Below, in pieces: positions 18,368 to 27,115 of a stretch of DNA of 64,000 bases. The notes below the pieces were generated by a model that saw nothing but the letters and a program-made list of their open reading frames with translations, was not told the origin of the DNA and did not search any database. Source of the DNA: Pseudohalocynthiibacter aestuariivivens (lineage in GTDB: Bacteria; Pseudomonadota; Alphaproteobacteria; Rhodobacterales; Rhodobacteraceae); NCBI RefSeq assembly GCF_018457175.1, contig NZ_JAGFNU010000010.1, positions 53,110 through 117,109 on the forward strand, given 5' to 3'. The stretch's first letter is position 1. Each line of letters opens with the position of its first letter. Made by a program: the position numbers and the translations under genes.

Positions 18368-18898
18368 ATGAAAATTGCCCGGGTTAGTTCAGAATTGCGG
18401 GGGGAAACGGACCGTTTGCTGACCGAGATCGCTACTCAGTTTCAGATCGAAGGTGCAGCCCTAGTCGGGATCGTCAAGGTTATGCAACACGAGAGTGCCT
18501 TCGAAAACGGCTGCGACATGAAAGTAAAAGTTCTACCAGATGGCCCCGAGATCAAGATCACCCAAGCTTTGGGGAAGGGCTCGGACAGTTGCCGGTTGGA
18601 CCCGGGAGCGATCGCCAACACGGTTTCCGCAGTAGAGCATAGCTCTATAGAGGGGGCCGATCTCTTTATCCTTAATAAATTCGGTCCAGAGGAAGCGGCG
18701 GGTAGGGGCTTTTGCACCGTCATTGGGTCTGCCCTGGAACTTGGTATTCCAGTGCTCGTTGGTGTTGGAGGCGCCTGCCGCCAAGACTTTGACAAATTTG
18801 TCGACGGATTGGCCGAGGCGTTACCAGCTGATCAGGAGACAATCCGCGCATGGTGCTATGCGGCTATGTCAAAATTGCCTGAGATTCAACATACCTGA
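18368..18898 (+). CDS. DUF2478 protein
   Basis: 176 residues matching DUF2478, a small family often found near molybdate or nitrogenase-linked genes in alphaproteobacteria. Conserved parts: CDMKVKVLPDGPEIKITQALGKG, SCRLDPGAIA, the GADLFILNKFGPEEAAGRGF segment and GIPVLVGV. The fold resembles a nucleotide-binding Rossmann-like protein, but it lacks the usual GxxGxGK start. ATG 18368 follows AAGGAGG. It precedes the deacetylase gene by 275 bases. Function unknown; no molybdenum genes are nearby here. Confidence 0.8.
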   Translation: MKIARVSSELRGETDRLLTEIATQFQIEGAALVGIVKVMQHESAFENGCDMKVKVLPDGPEIKITQALGKGSDSCRLDPGAIANTVSAVEHSSIEGADLFILNKFGPEEAAGRGFCTVIGSALELGIPVLVGVGGACRQDFDKFVDGLAEALPADQETIRAWCYAAMSKLPEIQHT

Positions 18899-19173
18899 CC
18901 GTTTGGTTGCGTGACCGGTTGGCTGGCCGTACGAGCGGCGCATCCAGCCATGATCTTTCCCAGATCATAAACAGACAAGCGGCAGGTCGCTATCTTGTCC
19001 TGTTTTCCAATGGAGGAACCACTCTCACGCAAAACTCTGGATGCATTGAAGCCAGCGACAGACCTTCAGGCATCCCTTGGCATTTTTGACAATGCTTGCT
19101 TAAGTTGGCAGCATCAACTTGCGCAAGTTTCGGCTCACAGCCGGGGCCTGCAAATTTCAAAGGAACGCCCATC

Positions 19174-20172
19174 ATGTCAGAGTCCCTCATCCGTTCGGAT
19201 ATCGATTTGGAGGTTGATGGGAAGCAAACTGGGTATCTTCGTCTGCCGCATTCGGTTCACCGCAGTGCAAACGGCCAGATCCTTATTCCCGCCGTGATGG
19301 TCAGGAGCGGCAATGGGCCGACTGCGCTGCTCATTGCGGGCAATCATGGGGATGAATACGAGGCGCAGATCGCATTGAGCAAGCTTTGCCGTGAGGTGGA
19401 TAAGGGTGACATTCGCGGCCGTTTGATTATTCTGACGATGGCGAATTTTCCGGCGGCACAGGCAGGGACACGAACGTCGCCGATTGACGACGGCAATCTC
19501 AACCGGACCTTTCCCGGCGATCCGCTAGGCACGCCCACCCAGATGATTGCGCACTACATCGAAGAGGTTCTTCTGCCGAAGTGTGACTATTTCTTTGACT
19601 TTCATTCAGGGGGTTCGTCGCTTTACTACCCGCCGACGCTGTTGCGCGGTATGGGGAATTCGGCCCATGAGCGCGAAGAACTGATCAAACTGCAAGACGC
19701 CTTTGATGCGCCTTACGCGTGGGTGTTCACGAGCGGCGGCGGGCGCGAGACAAAGGCGCGCACGGCCATGGGCGGGGCAGGGCGCAAAGGGGTCATAACC
19801 CTGATGGCAGAGCTTGGAGGCGGTGGTACCGTCTCCAAGGAAATTCTGGCGCTGACGGAACGGGGGATCCGGCGGATGCTCCATAGCATCGGCATGTTGC
19901 CTGGGTATGAAGCAGATGCCATGAATGGAACGCGCGAACTGACGATTACAGATAGCGTCATCGCCTATGACAATGGCTTGTTTGAACCGTTTTACGACGT
20001 GGAGGATGTAGTGAAAAAGGGCGATTCAGCCGGTCAGATTCATTTTCCGGAAGAACCTTGGCGTGAACCGAAGGTACTGGATTTCCAGCATGGCGGCATG
20101 GTTCTGTGCAAGCGTGTACCGGGCCGGGTTGAGCGCGGAGATTGCCTTTTCCAGGTCGGCAGTGATCTTTAA
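19174..20172 (+). CDS. Succinylglutamate desuccinylase/aspartoacylase-family deacetylase (DoeB/EutE-like)
   Basis: Zinc amidohydrolase of 332 residues (M14-like fold). Metal and catalytic residues: GNHGDEYE (His58, Glu61), DFHSGG (His144) and a C-terminal Glu in AELGGGG. DoeB, the N-acetyl-diaminobutyrate deacetylase of ectoine breakdown, shares the SPIDDGNLNRTFPG block. The ATG at 19174 has AAAGGA nine bases upstream and the right N-terminus; the frame is open back to 19096. It converges on arsR. The neighbouring dehydratase resembles EutB of hydroxyectoine use, but DoeA, DoeC, DoeD and the ectoine transporter are absent, so the substrate is uncertain. Confidence 0.75.
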   Translation: MSESLIRSDIDLEVDGKQTGYLRLPHSVHRSANGQILIPAVMVRSGNGPTALLIAGNHGDEYEAQIALSKLCREVDKGDIRGRLIILTMANFPAAQAGTRTSPIDDGNLNRTFPGDPLGTPTQMIAHYIEEVLLPKCDYFFDFHSGGSSLYYPPTLLRGMGNSAHEREELIKLQDAFDAPYAWVFTSGGGRETKARTAMGGAGRKGVITLMAELGGGGTVSKEILALTERGIRRMLHSIGMLPGYEADAMNGTRELTITDSVIAYDNGLFEPFYDVEDVVKKGDSAGQIHFPEEPWREPKVLDFQHGGMVLCKRVPGRVERGDCLFQVGSDL

Positions 20173-20190
20173 CGGCCCGTATGGCCAGCC

Positions 20191-20520
20191 TTAGGGCTGA
20201 TCCAGCAGAGTCAGGATTTCAGCGCAGTTTTGGACCTGTCCGTTGCAGCAATCCTGCAGCATGAAGCTGACTAGGTCATTCATGGCTCCGATATCGGCGG
20301 AATAGTGGATTTCGCGTTGGTGGCGCGTCGATTTCAGCAATCCGGCCCGTTTCAGCACGGCCAGATGACCTGACAGGGTTGACGGAACAATGTTCAGACG
20401 GCTGGAAATCTCGCCGACATTCAGACTATTGGGTGCTTCGCGCACCAGCATCCGATAAATCGACATGCGGCTGTCCTGGGCAAGGGCTGCAAAGGCCTCT
20501 ATTGCTTTGATCTGATCCAT
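20191..20520 (-). CDS. arsR: ArsR-family metalloregulator
   Basis: 109-residue winged-helix repressor. The recognition region VGEISSRLNIVPSTLSGHLAVLKRAGLL is typical ArsR. It lacks the ELCVC motif of plasmid R773 ArsR; instead the C-terminus carries Cys91-Cys92 and Cys99 (CCNGQVQNC), close to the C-terminal three-Cys As(III) site known from Acidithiobacillus ArsR. The frame is open upstream to 21123, but the family N-terminus starts at the ATG at 20520. It is divergent from the dehydratase gene and its product likely represses the arsD-arsA set. Confidence 0.88.
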   Translation of the reverse strand: MDQIKAIEAFAALAQDSRMSIYRMLVREAPNSLNVGEISSRLNIVPSTLSGHLAVLKRAGLLKSTRHQREIHYSADIGAMNDLVSFMLQDCCNGQVQNCAEILTLLDQP

Positions 20521-20573
20521 ATTACGGCAATACCCGAAGTAACGAATCTTGACAAGGCTGCTGGGATCGGATA

Positions 20574-20592
20574 GCCAAATTGATAATTCGGC
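20574..20592. promoter_or_regulatory. Candidate ArsR operator
   Basis: Near-palindrome GCCAAATTGATAATTCGGC lies in the 141-base divergent region between arsR and the dehydratase gene. Arms GCC and AATT mirror AATT and GGC around a three-base centre. Its position would let ArsR control both directions. Confidence 0.4.
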
Positions 20593-20661
20593 AGATGACG
20601 ATTTATTAAGAAGACTCATCCGATAAGACAACCAGTTCAATCTGCCAGAGAGAAACCGCCA

Positions 20662-21684
20662 GTGAACAAAGCCAACAATCCGATGCAGGCGAACCCTGAC
20701 CAGATACTGAGCGCGCCAACACTGGATGAAGTGCGCACCGCTGCAGGGACGCTGGCTGCTGCCATCACGCTGACGCCGTTGCTGCAAAGCCCGGAAGTGA
20801 ACGCGCGGCTTAAAGGCCGGCTTTTGATCAAGAATGAGGCCATGCAACGGACTGGGGCATTCAAGTTCCGCGGGGCGTATAATCGCATCAGCCAAATGAG
20901 CCCGACCCAGAAAGCCCGTGGCGTCATCACCTATTCCTCGGGCAACCATGCGCAGGGGGTTGCCTTGGCGGCAAAACTGCTGGGCACCACGGCGTTGATT
21001 GTCATGCCAAGCGATGTTCCACAGGCAAAGATGGATCATACGCGCGCGCTGGGCGCAGAGGTCGTCACATTTGAGCGTGAAAAGGATTCCAGCGATGACG
21101 TGGTTGCACGCCTGCGGGGTCATACCGGGCGCATCATAGTGCCGCCCAGCGAGGACCGGCGTATTCTGGCAGGCGGCGGGACCGTGCCACTTGAGATCCT
21201 TCAGCAGGCAGAGACACCTCCTGATGTGGTTCTGGTTCCCTGTGGCGGCGGAGGTCTGTCTGCTGTCACCGCGCTTGTTATGAAAGCGATGTCACCGGAA
21301 ACGCAGGTTTTCGGGGTGGAGCCCGCGTTGTTTGACGACACGCGCAGATCGCTTGCCCTTGGTCGACGGGTCGAGAACCCGGTAGGCCGTAAAACCATTT
21401 GCGACGCGATCATGACGCCGACTCCCAATTCCCTTACGTTTTCCATCAACAAGGAACTGCTGGCAGGTGTGCTGACTGTCACAGACGATGAAGTCCGGGA
21501 CGCCATGCTGTTTGCATTCCAAAATTTTAAAATCGTGGCGGAACCCGGTGGGGCGGTTGGCCTTGCAGCCGTTTTGAGCGGAAAGATCGGTATCACCGGC
21601 AAAACCATTGCTGTTGTCATAACGGGCGGCAATGTGGACAGAGGCAGGTTTGCTGACGCATTGGCGGCGGCTAAAAACTCATGA
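20662..21684 (+). CDS. Threonine/serine dehydratase-like PLP enzyme (EutB/IlvA family)
   Basis: 340-residue fold-type II PLP enzyme. The Schiff-base lysine is Lys68 in GAFKFRGAYN, the substrate loop is SSGNHAQG and the phosphate loop is CGGGGLS. Length and lack of an ACT domain fit the short catabolic dehydratase/serine racemase/EutB group, which deaminates hydroxy-amino acids to 2-oxoacids. The start is GTG 20662 or ATG 20683; neither has a strong ribosome site. It is the first gene rightward of the arsR operator, so may be arsenic regulated. It could equally be a left-over of hydroxyectoine metabolism beside the DoeB-like gene. Confidence 0.8.
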   Translation: MNKANNPMQANPDQILSAPTLDEVRTAAGTLAAAITLTPLLQSPEVNARLKGRLLIKNEAMQRTGAFKFRGAYNRISQMSPTQKARGVITYSSGNHAQGVALAAKLLGTTALIVMPSDVPQAKMDHTRALGAEVVTFEREKDSSDDVVARLRGHTGRIIVPPSEDRRILAGGGTVPLEILQQAETPPDVVLVPCGGGGLSAVTALVMKAMSPETQVFGVEPALFDDTRRSLALGRRVENPVGRKTICDAIMTPTPNSLTFSINKELLAGVLTVTDDEVRDAMLFAFQNFKIVAEPGGAVGLAAVLSGKIGITGKTIAVVITGGNVDRGRFADALAAAKNS

Positions 21685-21698
21685 ACAGGGAACGCTGA

Positions 21699-21850
21699 CA
21701 TGCCAAACAGGTTTTTTTGCAGCATGGTTCGGGGATCATGGCCAAACGGCTGGCAGATGGGAACATCGCCACCTTTGTCACGGCGCTGCTTGTTGGGGCA
21801 TTGCCTGCAACGGTTTTTTCAATTGGCTGCTGGCAGAAGAACCGCCTTTG
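21699..21850 (+). pseudogene. Possible aquaporin (AqpS/AqpZ-like) remnant
   Basis: The frame through the ATG at 21738 reads GSGIMAKRLADGNIA, very close to the aquaporin N-terminal segment (family form GSGIMAERLAGGNVA) before running into unrelated sequence and a TGA about 37 codons on. In many alphaproteobacterial ars operons an aquaporin for As(III) (aqpS) follows arsR. The piece is far too short for a channel and lacks both NPA motifs, so it would be debris of such a gene. The match is by eye. Confidence 0.4.
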
Positions 21851-21884
21851 ACCGGGGCTTGAACCGAACATGAAAGATTTCTAA

Positions 21885-23102
21885 ATGGTGGAAACGCAGA
21901 CAGAAAACCTATTTGACCGGCGGATCGACCGGCGTGAAGTTCCGGCGCTCAAAGTCCACCCGATGGTATTAGGTCAGGATGGTGAAAACCTGTTTGCAGC
22001 AGGGGTGGCTGATATGGATTTCATGGCCCCGCCCGTTGTGCTCGAAGCCCTGCAACAGCGCCTGGCCCACGGCATTTTTGGCTATGAGGCGGTGCCGGCC
22101 GGATTGATGCCCGCGCTCACCGCATGGCTGCAATCCCGGCATAGCTGGCAGGTGGACCCCGCGCATATCCTGCGCGCACCGAATGTGCTGAACAGCCTGG
22201 CAATTGCCGCCTCGCTGTTCACGGAACCCGGTGATGGCGTCATTGTGCAGTCGCCCGTGTTTTTCGACTTTTATGATATCCTGCGCGAAAACAACCGTGA
22301 ACTGGTCTTAAACCCGCTGATCCTGAACGACGGCCGGTACGAGATGGATTTCGACGGGCTGGAGCGGCTGGCAGCCGAGCCGCGCACCAGAATGATCTAC
22401 CTGTGCAACCCGCATAACCCGGTCGGGAGGGTCTGGACTAAGGCCGAGTTGCAGCAGTTGGGTGAAATTTGCGCGCGGTATAATGTGCTGGTGGTGTCGG
22501 ATGAAATTCACGGCGATGTCACGTTTTCGGGCCATCGTTACACCCCCTTTGCCGCGCTTGGGCCGGCTTATGCGGACAATTCGATCATCTGTCTGTCGCC
22601 TGCCAAAAGTTTCAACATCGCCGCCTGTTGTTCGGCCTTCACGGTGATTGCGAACGTAGCGCGACGCAAGGCGTTTCAAGTTGAAAACAGCCGTCTGACC
22701 GTCAACAAGAATAACGCGTTTTCCAGTGCGGCGATGGTCGCCGCGTATTCACGGGGCGGCGAATGGCTGGACGATGCCCTAAGCTATATCGAAGGCAATC
22801 TGGCGCTGGTACGCACGCATCTGGAAAACATTCCCAACGTGAAGCTGATCGAACCTGACGGGACCTTTCTGCTATGGCTTGATTTTCGCGCGCTCGGATT
22901 GTCTCCGAGCGACCTGACCGCCTTTCTGCGCCAGCGTGCTGGCTGGGCCGTCACCCGCGGGCAGGCTTTCGGGGTCGAGGGCGAAGGGTTTGCCCGCCTG
23001 AATATAGCCTGCACCCGTGCCACACTGAGCGATGCCTTGCAGCAGCTGTCAAACGCTATCACTGAACATTCTAACACCCAGAAAACAGGAGTTCCCCAAT
23101 GA
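21885..23102 (+). CDS. PatB/MalY-type C-S lyase (fold-type I aminotransferase)
   Basis: 405-residue PLP enzyme related to cystathionine beta-lyase PatB/MalY: splits C-S bonds of cysteine conjugates into pyruvate, ammonia and a thiol. Landmarks: WxxDMDF-like start (VADMDFMAPP), the NPHNPVGRVW segment, SDEIHGDVTFSGHRYTP (PLP-ring Asp and family EIH) and Lys241 in SPAKSFN. The end overlaps arsD (ATGA), so it is translationally coupled to an arsenic chaperone gene, an unusual link. It could supply thiol or sulfide under arsenic stress (inference). Confidence 0.82.
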   Translation: MVETQTENLFDRRIDRREVPALKVHPMVLGQDGENLFAAGVADMDFMAPPVVLEALQQRLAHGIFGYEAVPAGLMPALTAWLQSRHSWQVDPAHILRAPNVLNSLAIAASLFTEPGDGVIVQSPVFFDFYDILRENNRELVLNPLILNDGRYEMDFDGLERLAAEPRTRMIYLCNPHNPVGRVWTKAELQQLGEICARYNVLVVSDEIHGDVTFSGHRYTPFAALGPAYADNSIICLSPAKSFNIAACCSAFTVIANVARRKAFQVENSRLTVNKNNAFSSAAMVAAYSRGGEWLDDALSYIEGNLALVRTHLENIPNVKLIEPDGTFLLWLDFRALGLSPSDLTAFLRQRAGWAVTRGQAFGVEGEGFARLNIACTRATLSDALQQLSNAITEHSNTQKTGVPQ

Positions 23103-23500
23103 CCAACGTAACCGTCTATGATCCGGCTATGTGCTGTTCCACCGGCATTTGTGGTGCGGAAGTTGAACAGCAGCTAGTTACATTTGCCGCCGATCTTGAC
23201 TGGCTAAAATCGAAAGGCATCGCGGTTACGCGCATCAACCTGTCTCAGGAACCTGCCAAATTCGCAGAGAACAACAAGGTTAAGGCGGTGCTGGAAAGCT
23301 CCGGCGTCGAGGGGTTACCGGTCATCATGCTCGGCGATACGCTGAACTCGTCTGGCCGCTATCCAGCGCGGGGTGAACTCGCTGAAATGGCGGGCGTCGC
23401 GTATACATCTGAAACCGGAACGTCGGGCCAGGACGGCAGCATAAGCGGCTGCTGTGGTAGCAAGAAAAGTGCCGAAGAAACCTCCTCCGGATGTTGCTGA
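23099..23500 (+). CDS. arsD: Arsenite metallochaperone ArsD
   Basis: 133-residue thioredoxin-like chaperone that hands As(III) to ArsA. The three metal cysteines are at the E. coli positions: Cys12, Cys13 and Cys18 (AMCCSTGIC). The core GVEGLPVIMLGDTLNSSGRYP is typical. Two C-terminal vicinal pairs (GCCGS near residue 117 and the last residues GCC) are also present. GTG/ATG context: ATGA overlap with the lyase and an AGGAG site upstream. ArsA follows 40 bases on. Confidence 0.93.
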   Translation: MTNVTVYDPAMCCSTGICGAEVEQQLVTFAADLDWLKSKGIAVTRINLSQEPAKFAENNKVKAVLESSGVEGLPVIMLGDTLNSSGRYPARGELAEMAGVAYTSETGTSGQDGSISGCCGSKKSAEETSSGCC

Positions 23501-23539
23501 CCCGGCCTCAACCATTTTGAAACAAAAGCGAGTACTTCC

Positions 23540-25312
23540 ATGTTCAAGAGCCTGCCTAAATTCGTATTTTTCACCGGCAAAGGCGGCGTTGGCAAAACCT
23601 CGCTGGCCTGTGCGACAACGCTTGATCTTGCCAGCAAGGGCAAGATGATCCTGCTCGTCAGTACGGATCCTGCGTCAAATGTCGGGCAGGTATTTGAAAG
23701 AGAAATCGGCAACCGAATTACGAAAATCGCTACCGCCCCCGGTGTTGATGCGATCGAAATCAACCCCGAGGAAGCAGCAGCAGATTACCGCGAACGCATC
23801 GTGGGGCCGATGCGGGGTGTTTTGCCTGAAGTGGCGCTGAAAAGCATCGAAGAACAGCTTTCCGGCGCCTGTACCATTGAAATTGCCGCTTTTGACGAAT
23901 TTACGGCCCTGCTGACTGATAATGATCTGGTGGATCGTTATGATCACGTCATTTTCGATACGGCGCCGACCGGTCACACGATACGGATGCTAAAACTGCC
24001 TGGCGCCTGGTCGGGTTTTCTCGAAGCTGGCAAAGGCGACGCCTCGTGCCTGGGCCCGCTGGCCGGGCTGGAAAAACAGCGCGACCGTTACGCGGCTGCA
24101 GTTGACCGGTTGTCTGACCGCGATGCCACACGGTTGGTTCTGGTGGCGCGGCCCCGGCATTCGGCACTGGCGGAGGTGGCCCGTACCTCATCTGAACTGG
24201 CTGCCATCGGCATCAGGAACCAGCATCTGGCAATTAACGGTATGATGCCCGAGGAAACGGGCGGTGATCTGCTGGCGTCTGCCCTTCTGAAACGAGATCA
24301 GGATGCATTGGCGGGGATGACGCCGGAGGTTGCGGCCCTGCCGCGTACGGTTTTCGCGTTGCGTTCAGAAAACCTCGTCGGCCTTGCGGCGTTGAAACGA
24401 TTTGCAGCCGGCGAGGAGGATGTCGTTGTCGACTCGCAATCCACCACGAACGAGAAGTCGGGTTTCCCCACGCTTGGAAAGCTGGTCGATGATATCGAAG
24501 GCCCAGGCAAGGGTTTGATCATGTTCATGGGTAAAGGCGGTGTTGGGAAAACGACCATGGCGGCAGCTGTGGCCAGCGAATTGTCGGCCCGGGGCCACGA
24601 GGTCTTGTTGACCACCACTGATCCGGCGGCCCATATTTCTGAAACACTGGCAGGTGATCAGCCCGGCCTGACGGTCAGCCGTATTGACCCAGCCGTGGAA
24701 ACCGCGAACTACCATGCCCATGTGATGGCGACTAAAGGCAAGGACCTAGACGATCAGGCCCGCGCGATGCTGGAAGAGGACCTACGTTCACCTTGCACCG
24801 AAGAAATCGCTGTGTTTCAAGCGTTTTCCCGGGTGATCCGTGAAAGCGGCCGGAAATTCGTCATCATGGACACAGCTCCGACCGGGCATACGTTGTTGTT
24901 GCTTGATGCGACGGGGTCTTATCACAAGGATATTCTACGCCATCAGGACAAGGTAAGCCGCGCCCGTCTGGTCACCCCGATGATGCGCCTGCAGGACCCG
25001 CAACAGACGAAAATCATGATCGTGACCTTACCGGAAACCACACCGGTTCTGGAGGCGGCCCATCTGCAGAACGACCTGCGCCGCGCCGGGATCGAGCCGT
25101 GGGGCTGGATCATCAATTCCAGCCTTGCCGCTGCCGAAACAAGCCAGCCGTTGTTGCGCAAACGCGCCCAGTCGGAACATGAGCAGATCGCAAAAGTGCG
25201 AGACACGTTGTCAAAACGCTACGCGGTTGTACCAATTCAGGCAGTCGAGCCAGTGGGTGTCGAAAGACTTAAAGGTTTGTGTCGCCGGGCGCTTGACTCG
25301 GCTGCGGCGTGA
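23540..25312 (+). CDS. arsA: Arsenical pump-driving ATPase ArsA
   Basis: 590-residue tandem ATPase, the normal length of a two-domain ArsA. Domain A1 has GKGGVGKTS (residues ~13-21) and DTAPTGHTIRMLKLPG; A2 has GKGGVGKTT and DTAPTGHTLLLLDATG. All three As(III)/Sb(III) cysteines are kept: Cys111 (SGACTIEIAAF), Cys170 (GDASCLGPL) and about Cys419 (SPCTEEIAVF). ArsA normally energises the ArsB channel, yet no arsB or ACR3 is seen in the window. IS6 debris starts within 50 bases of the stop, so a pump gene may have been lost there. Confidence 0.93.
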   Translation: MFKSLPKFVFFTGKGGVGKTSLACATTLDLASKGKMILLVSTDPASNVGQVFEREIGNRITKIATAPGVDAIEINPEEAAADYRERIVGPMRGVLPEVALKSIEEQLSGACTIEIAAFDEFTALLTDNDLVDRYDHVIFDTAPTGHTIRMLKLPGAWSGFLEAGKGDASCLGPLAGLEKQRDRYAAAVDRLSDRDATRLVLVARPRHSALAEVARTSSELAAIGIRNQHLAINGMMPEETGGDLLASALLKRDQDALAGMTPEVAALPRTVFALRSENLVGLAALKRFAAGEEDVVVDSQSTTNEKSGFPTLGKLVDDIEGPGKGLIMFMGKGGVGKTTMAAAVASELSARGHEVLLTTTDPAAHISETLAGDQPGLTVSRIDPAVETANYHAHVMATKGKDLDDQARAMLEEDLRSPCTEEIAVFQAFSRVIRESGRKFVIMDTAPTGHTLLLLDATGSYHKDILRHQDKVSRARLVTPMMRLQDPQQTKIMIVTLPETTPVLEAAHLQNDLRRAGIEPWGWIINSSLAAAETSQPLLRKRAQSEHEQIAKVRDTLSKRYAVVPIQAVEPVGVERLKGLCRRALDSAAA

Positions 25313-25339
25313 TTTGGTACTTCGTCGGCGGCGGAATAC

Positions 25340-25470
25340 TCCGATGGTGTTCATGAATGATGATGTATGTTTGCTTCCGTTTTTCGCTTTGCAATGTTGA
25401 GAATCTGCCGCACGAGCGCGGCATTGGTATCAGCCATGAATTAGCCTGGCTCTGGTGGAACAGATTTGAC
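25340..25470 (+). pseudogene. IS6-family transposase remnant 1
   Basis: Broken frames read MMYVCFRFSL, then PHERGIGISHELAWLWWNRF, the N-terminal zinc/helix part of IS6-family transposases (typical ...LHERGIDISHETVRFWWNRF). Nothing of the DDE domain follows. The rest of the 337-base gap between arsA and the lipoprotein gene shows no gene. Confidence 0.6.
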
Positions 25471-25649
25471 TGATATTCACCGCCGAAACTCTGCGAAGGC
25501 GCGTTGACGGAATTGCTAACAAAAACTGCATTTGCGGCGCTTGTAAAATGAAAGTTTCAAACCCGAAACTGTGAACACAGCGCGATTGCAATAGACCCTC
25601 AACCCTGTAGGCTGGAGGTGCGGAAGACATCTAGGCTGCACGGAAAACG

Positions 25650-26963
25650 ATGAACCAGATTTCAAAGGTGTTTTCGGTAATTGTTCCAATATGTTGGAGC
25701 AGCCTTTTGCCGATGTTAGCAGTGGTCTTCACTTTGCTGCTTCTGGGGGCCTGCGAAAAGGTAAATCGACTTGCTCAGGCACCTACAATCTATGTGGAAA
25801 AAGGGAGCTATCCCGAAAGCGAGGTGCCAGAGTACCTTCGTACAGTCTCGCCTGATATACTGTTTGTAACAGATCGACGCGCAGTCACAACGCGCGAAGG
25901 AAAAATGAACTTTTCACACGAACGGTCCCCGGCAATGGCATTTGGGCGAATAGAAGTTAATCTTGCCCCCGGATGGAGTTGGTCAGATTTGTTGCAAGAG
26001 CAGTCGGCAAATCGGAACAGAATGCCAGCGATTGTGACAGGCGACGCTGAAACGCTGGTTCAGTTTTCACCCACTCCGCTGCCCTTTGAATTGAAAAACG
26101 GGGTGGCAAGACCTTTGCCAAGTGCTTTGGCGCCTTATCAAGAACAAAAAAGGGCGTTTCAACGGCGCGTTTCGGCTGAACTGAAGCGGGCTAACCGGCG
26201 CGACGTTGTGATTTTCATACACGGGTTCAATAATGGGTTTGATGATGGGGTAACAACGTTAGCCAATATTTGGCATTCCACGGGCCGGATCGGTGTACCG
26301 ATTGTATATTCCTGGCCAGCGGATAGTTCAGGTCTATTTGGTTATTTTACCGACCGGGAGTCGGGGGAGTTTTCGATCTTTCACCTTAAAGAGTTTTTGC
26401 GGGCGCTGTCTTCGGTTACGGAACTTGAAAGAATTCATCTGATTGCGCATAGCCGTGGTACGGATGTCGCGACCAGCGCGCTGAGGGAACTGGTGATTGC
26501 TGAGCGTGCAGCCGGGCGCGATCCGCGCCGTTCCCTGAAGCTCGACACCTTGATTCTAGCAGCCCCCGACCTTGATTTTGGTGTAGTGCGTCAGCGACTG
26601 ATCGCAGAGCAGTTTGGCCCGGCTTTTGGCCAGATTATTGTATATATGAACTCGAAAGATGGGGCACTGGGCTTGTCGCAAACCTTAATGGCAGGGTTGA
26701 GATTCGGCCGGATTTCCTCCGAAAATCTCGGGGAAAGCGAACGCGTGATTTTTAAAAGAATCCAGAACGTAAATTTTATTGAGGTTGAGCAGGTTCGGGG
26801 ACAGTCCGGACACGCCTATTTTCGCGAGAACCCTGCGGTGCTGTCTGACATTGCGCTTGCCTTACGGACGGGGGCATTGCCGGGGTCTTCGGAGCGCCCC
26901 CTGACAAGAATTGACGGGAACTTTTGGCAATTACGCAAAGATTATCCACTGCAGGTCCAATGA
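25650..26963 (+). CDS. Alpha/beta-hydrolase lipoprotein (DUF900 type)
   Basis: 437 residues. A hydrophobic N-terminus with lipobox LLGAC (Cys about residue 35) suggests a lipoprotein. The hydrolase part (residues ~185-400) has the DUF900 pattern: DVVIFIHGFNNGFDDGVTTLANIWHSTG, YSWPADSSG, the nucleophile elbow AHSRGTDVATSALREL (His-Ser-Arg-Gly), an Asp in AAPDLDFGV and a late His in SGHAYF. A serine esterase or lipase acting in the periplasm is likely; substrate unknown. It stands alone. Confidence 0.78.
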   Translation: MNQISKVFSVIVPICWSSLLPMLAVVFTLLLLGACEKVNRLAQAPTIYVEKGSYPESEVPEYLRTVSPDILFVTDRRAVTTREGKMNFSHERSPAMAFGRIEVNLAPGWSWSDLLQEQSANRNRMPAIVTGDAETLVQFSPTPLPFELKNGVARPLPSALAPYQEQKRAFQRRVSAELKRANRRDVVIFIHGFNNGFDDGVTTLANIWHSTGRIGVPIVYSWPADSSGLFGYFTDRESGEFSIFHLKEFLRALSSVTELERIHLIAHSRGTDVATSALRELVIAERAAGRDPRRSLKLDTLILAAPDLDFGVVRQRLIAEQFGPAFGQIIVYMNSKDGALGLSQTLMAGLRFGRISSENLGESERVIFKRIQNVNFIEVEQVRGQSGHAYFRENPAVLSDIALALRTGALPGSSERPLTRIDGNFWQLRKDYPLQVQ

Positions 26964-27115
26964 CTTAACGCGGTAGAGCGAAGCATTGGTTAAGTATAGC
27001 TAGATATTAATTACCCCGAAAAAACGCCAGATTGTTTTGTCAGAGTAACCTAGCTTGAGCCCGCCTGAGCGGTTGCGTAACCTCGCCGGAAGACAACCCA
27101 CAGTGGCCCAGTTTT

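Noticed and set aside
20521..21123. N-terminal extension of the arsR frame
   Set aside because: It runs antisense through the dehydratase gene and shows no similarity; the ArsR family start is at 20520.
19174..21684. Full ectoine/hydroxyectoine degradation cluster
   Set aside because: Only DoeB-like and EutB-like enzymes are present; DoeA, DoeC, DoeD, EnuR and a transporter are absent.
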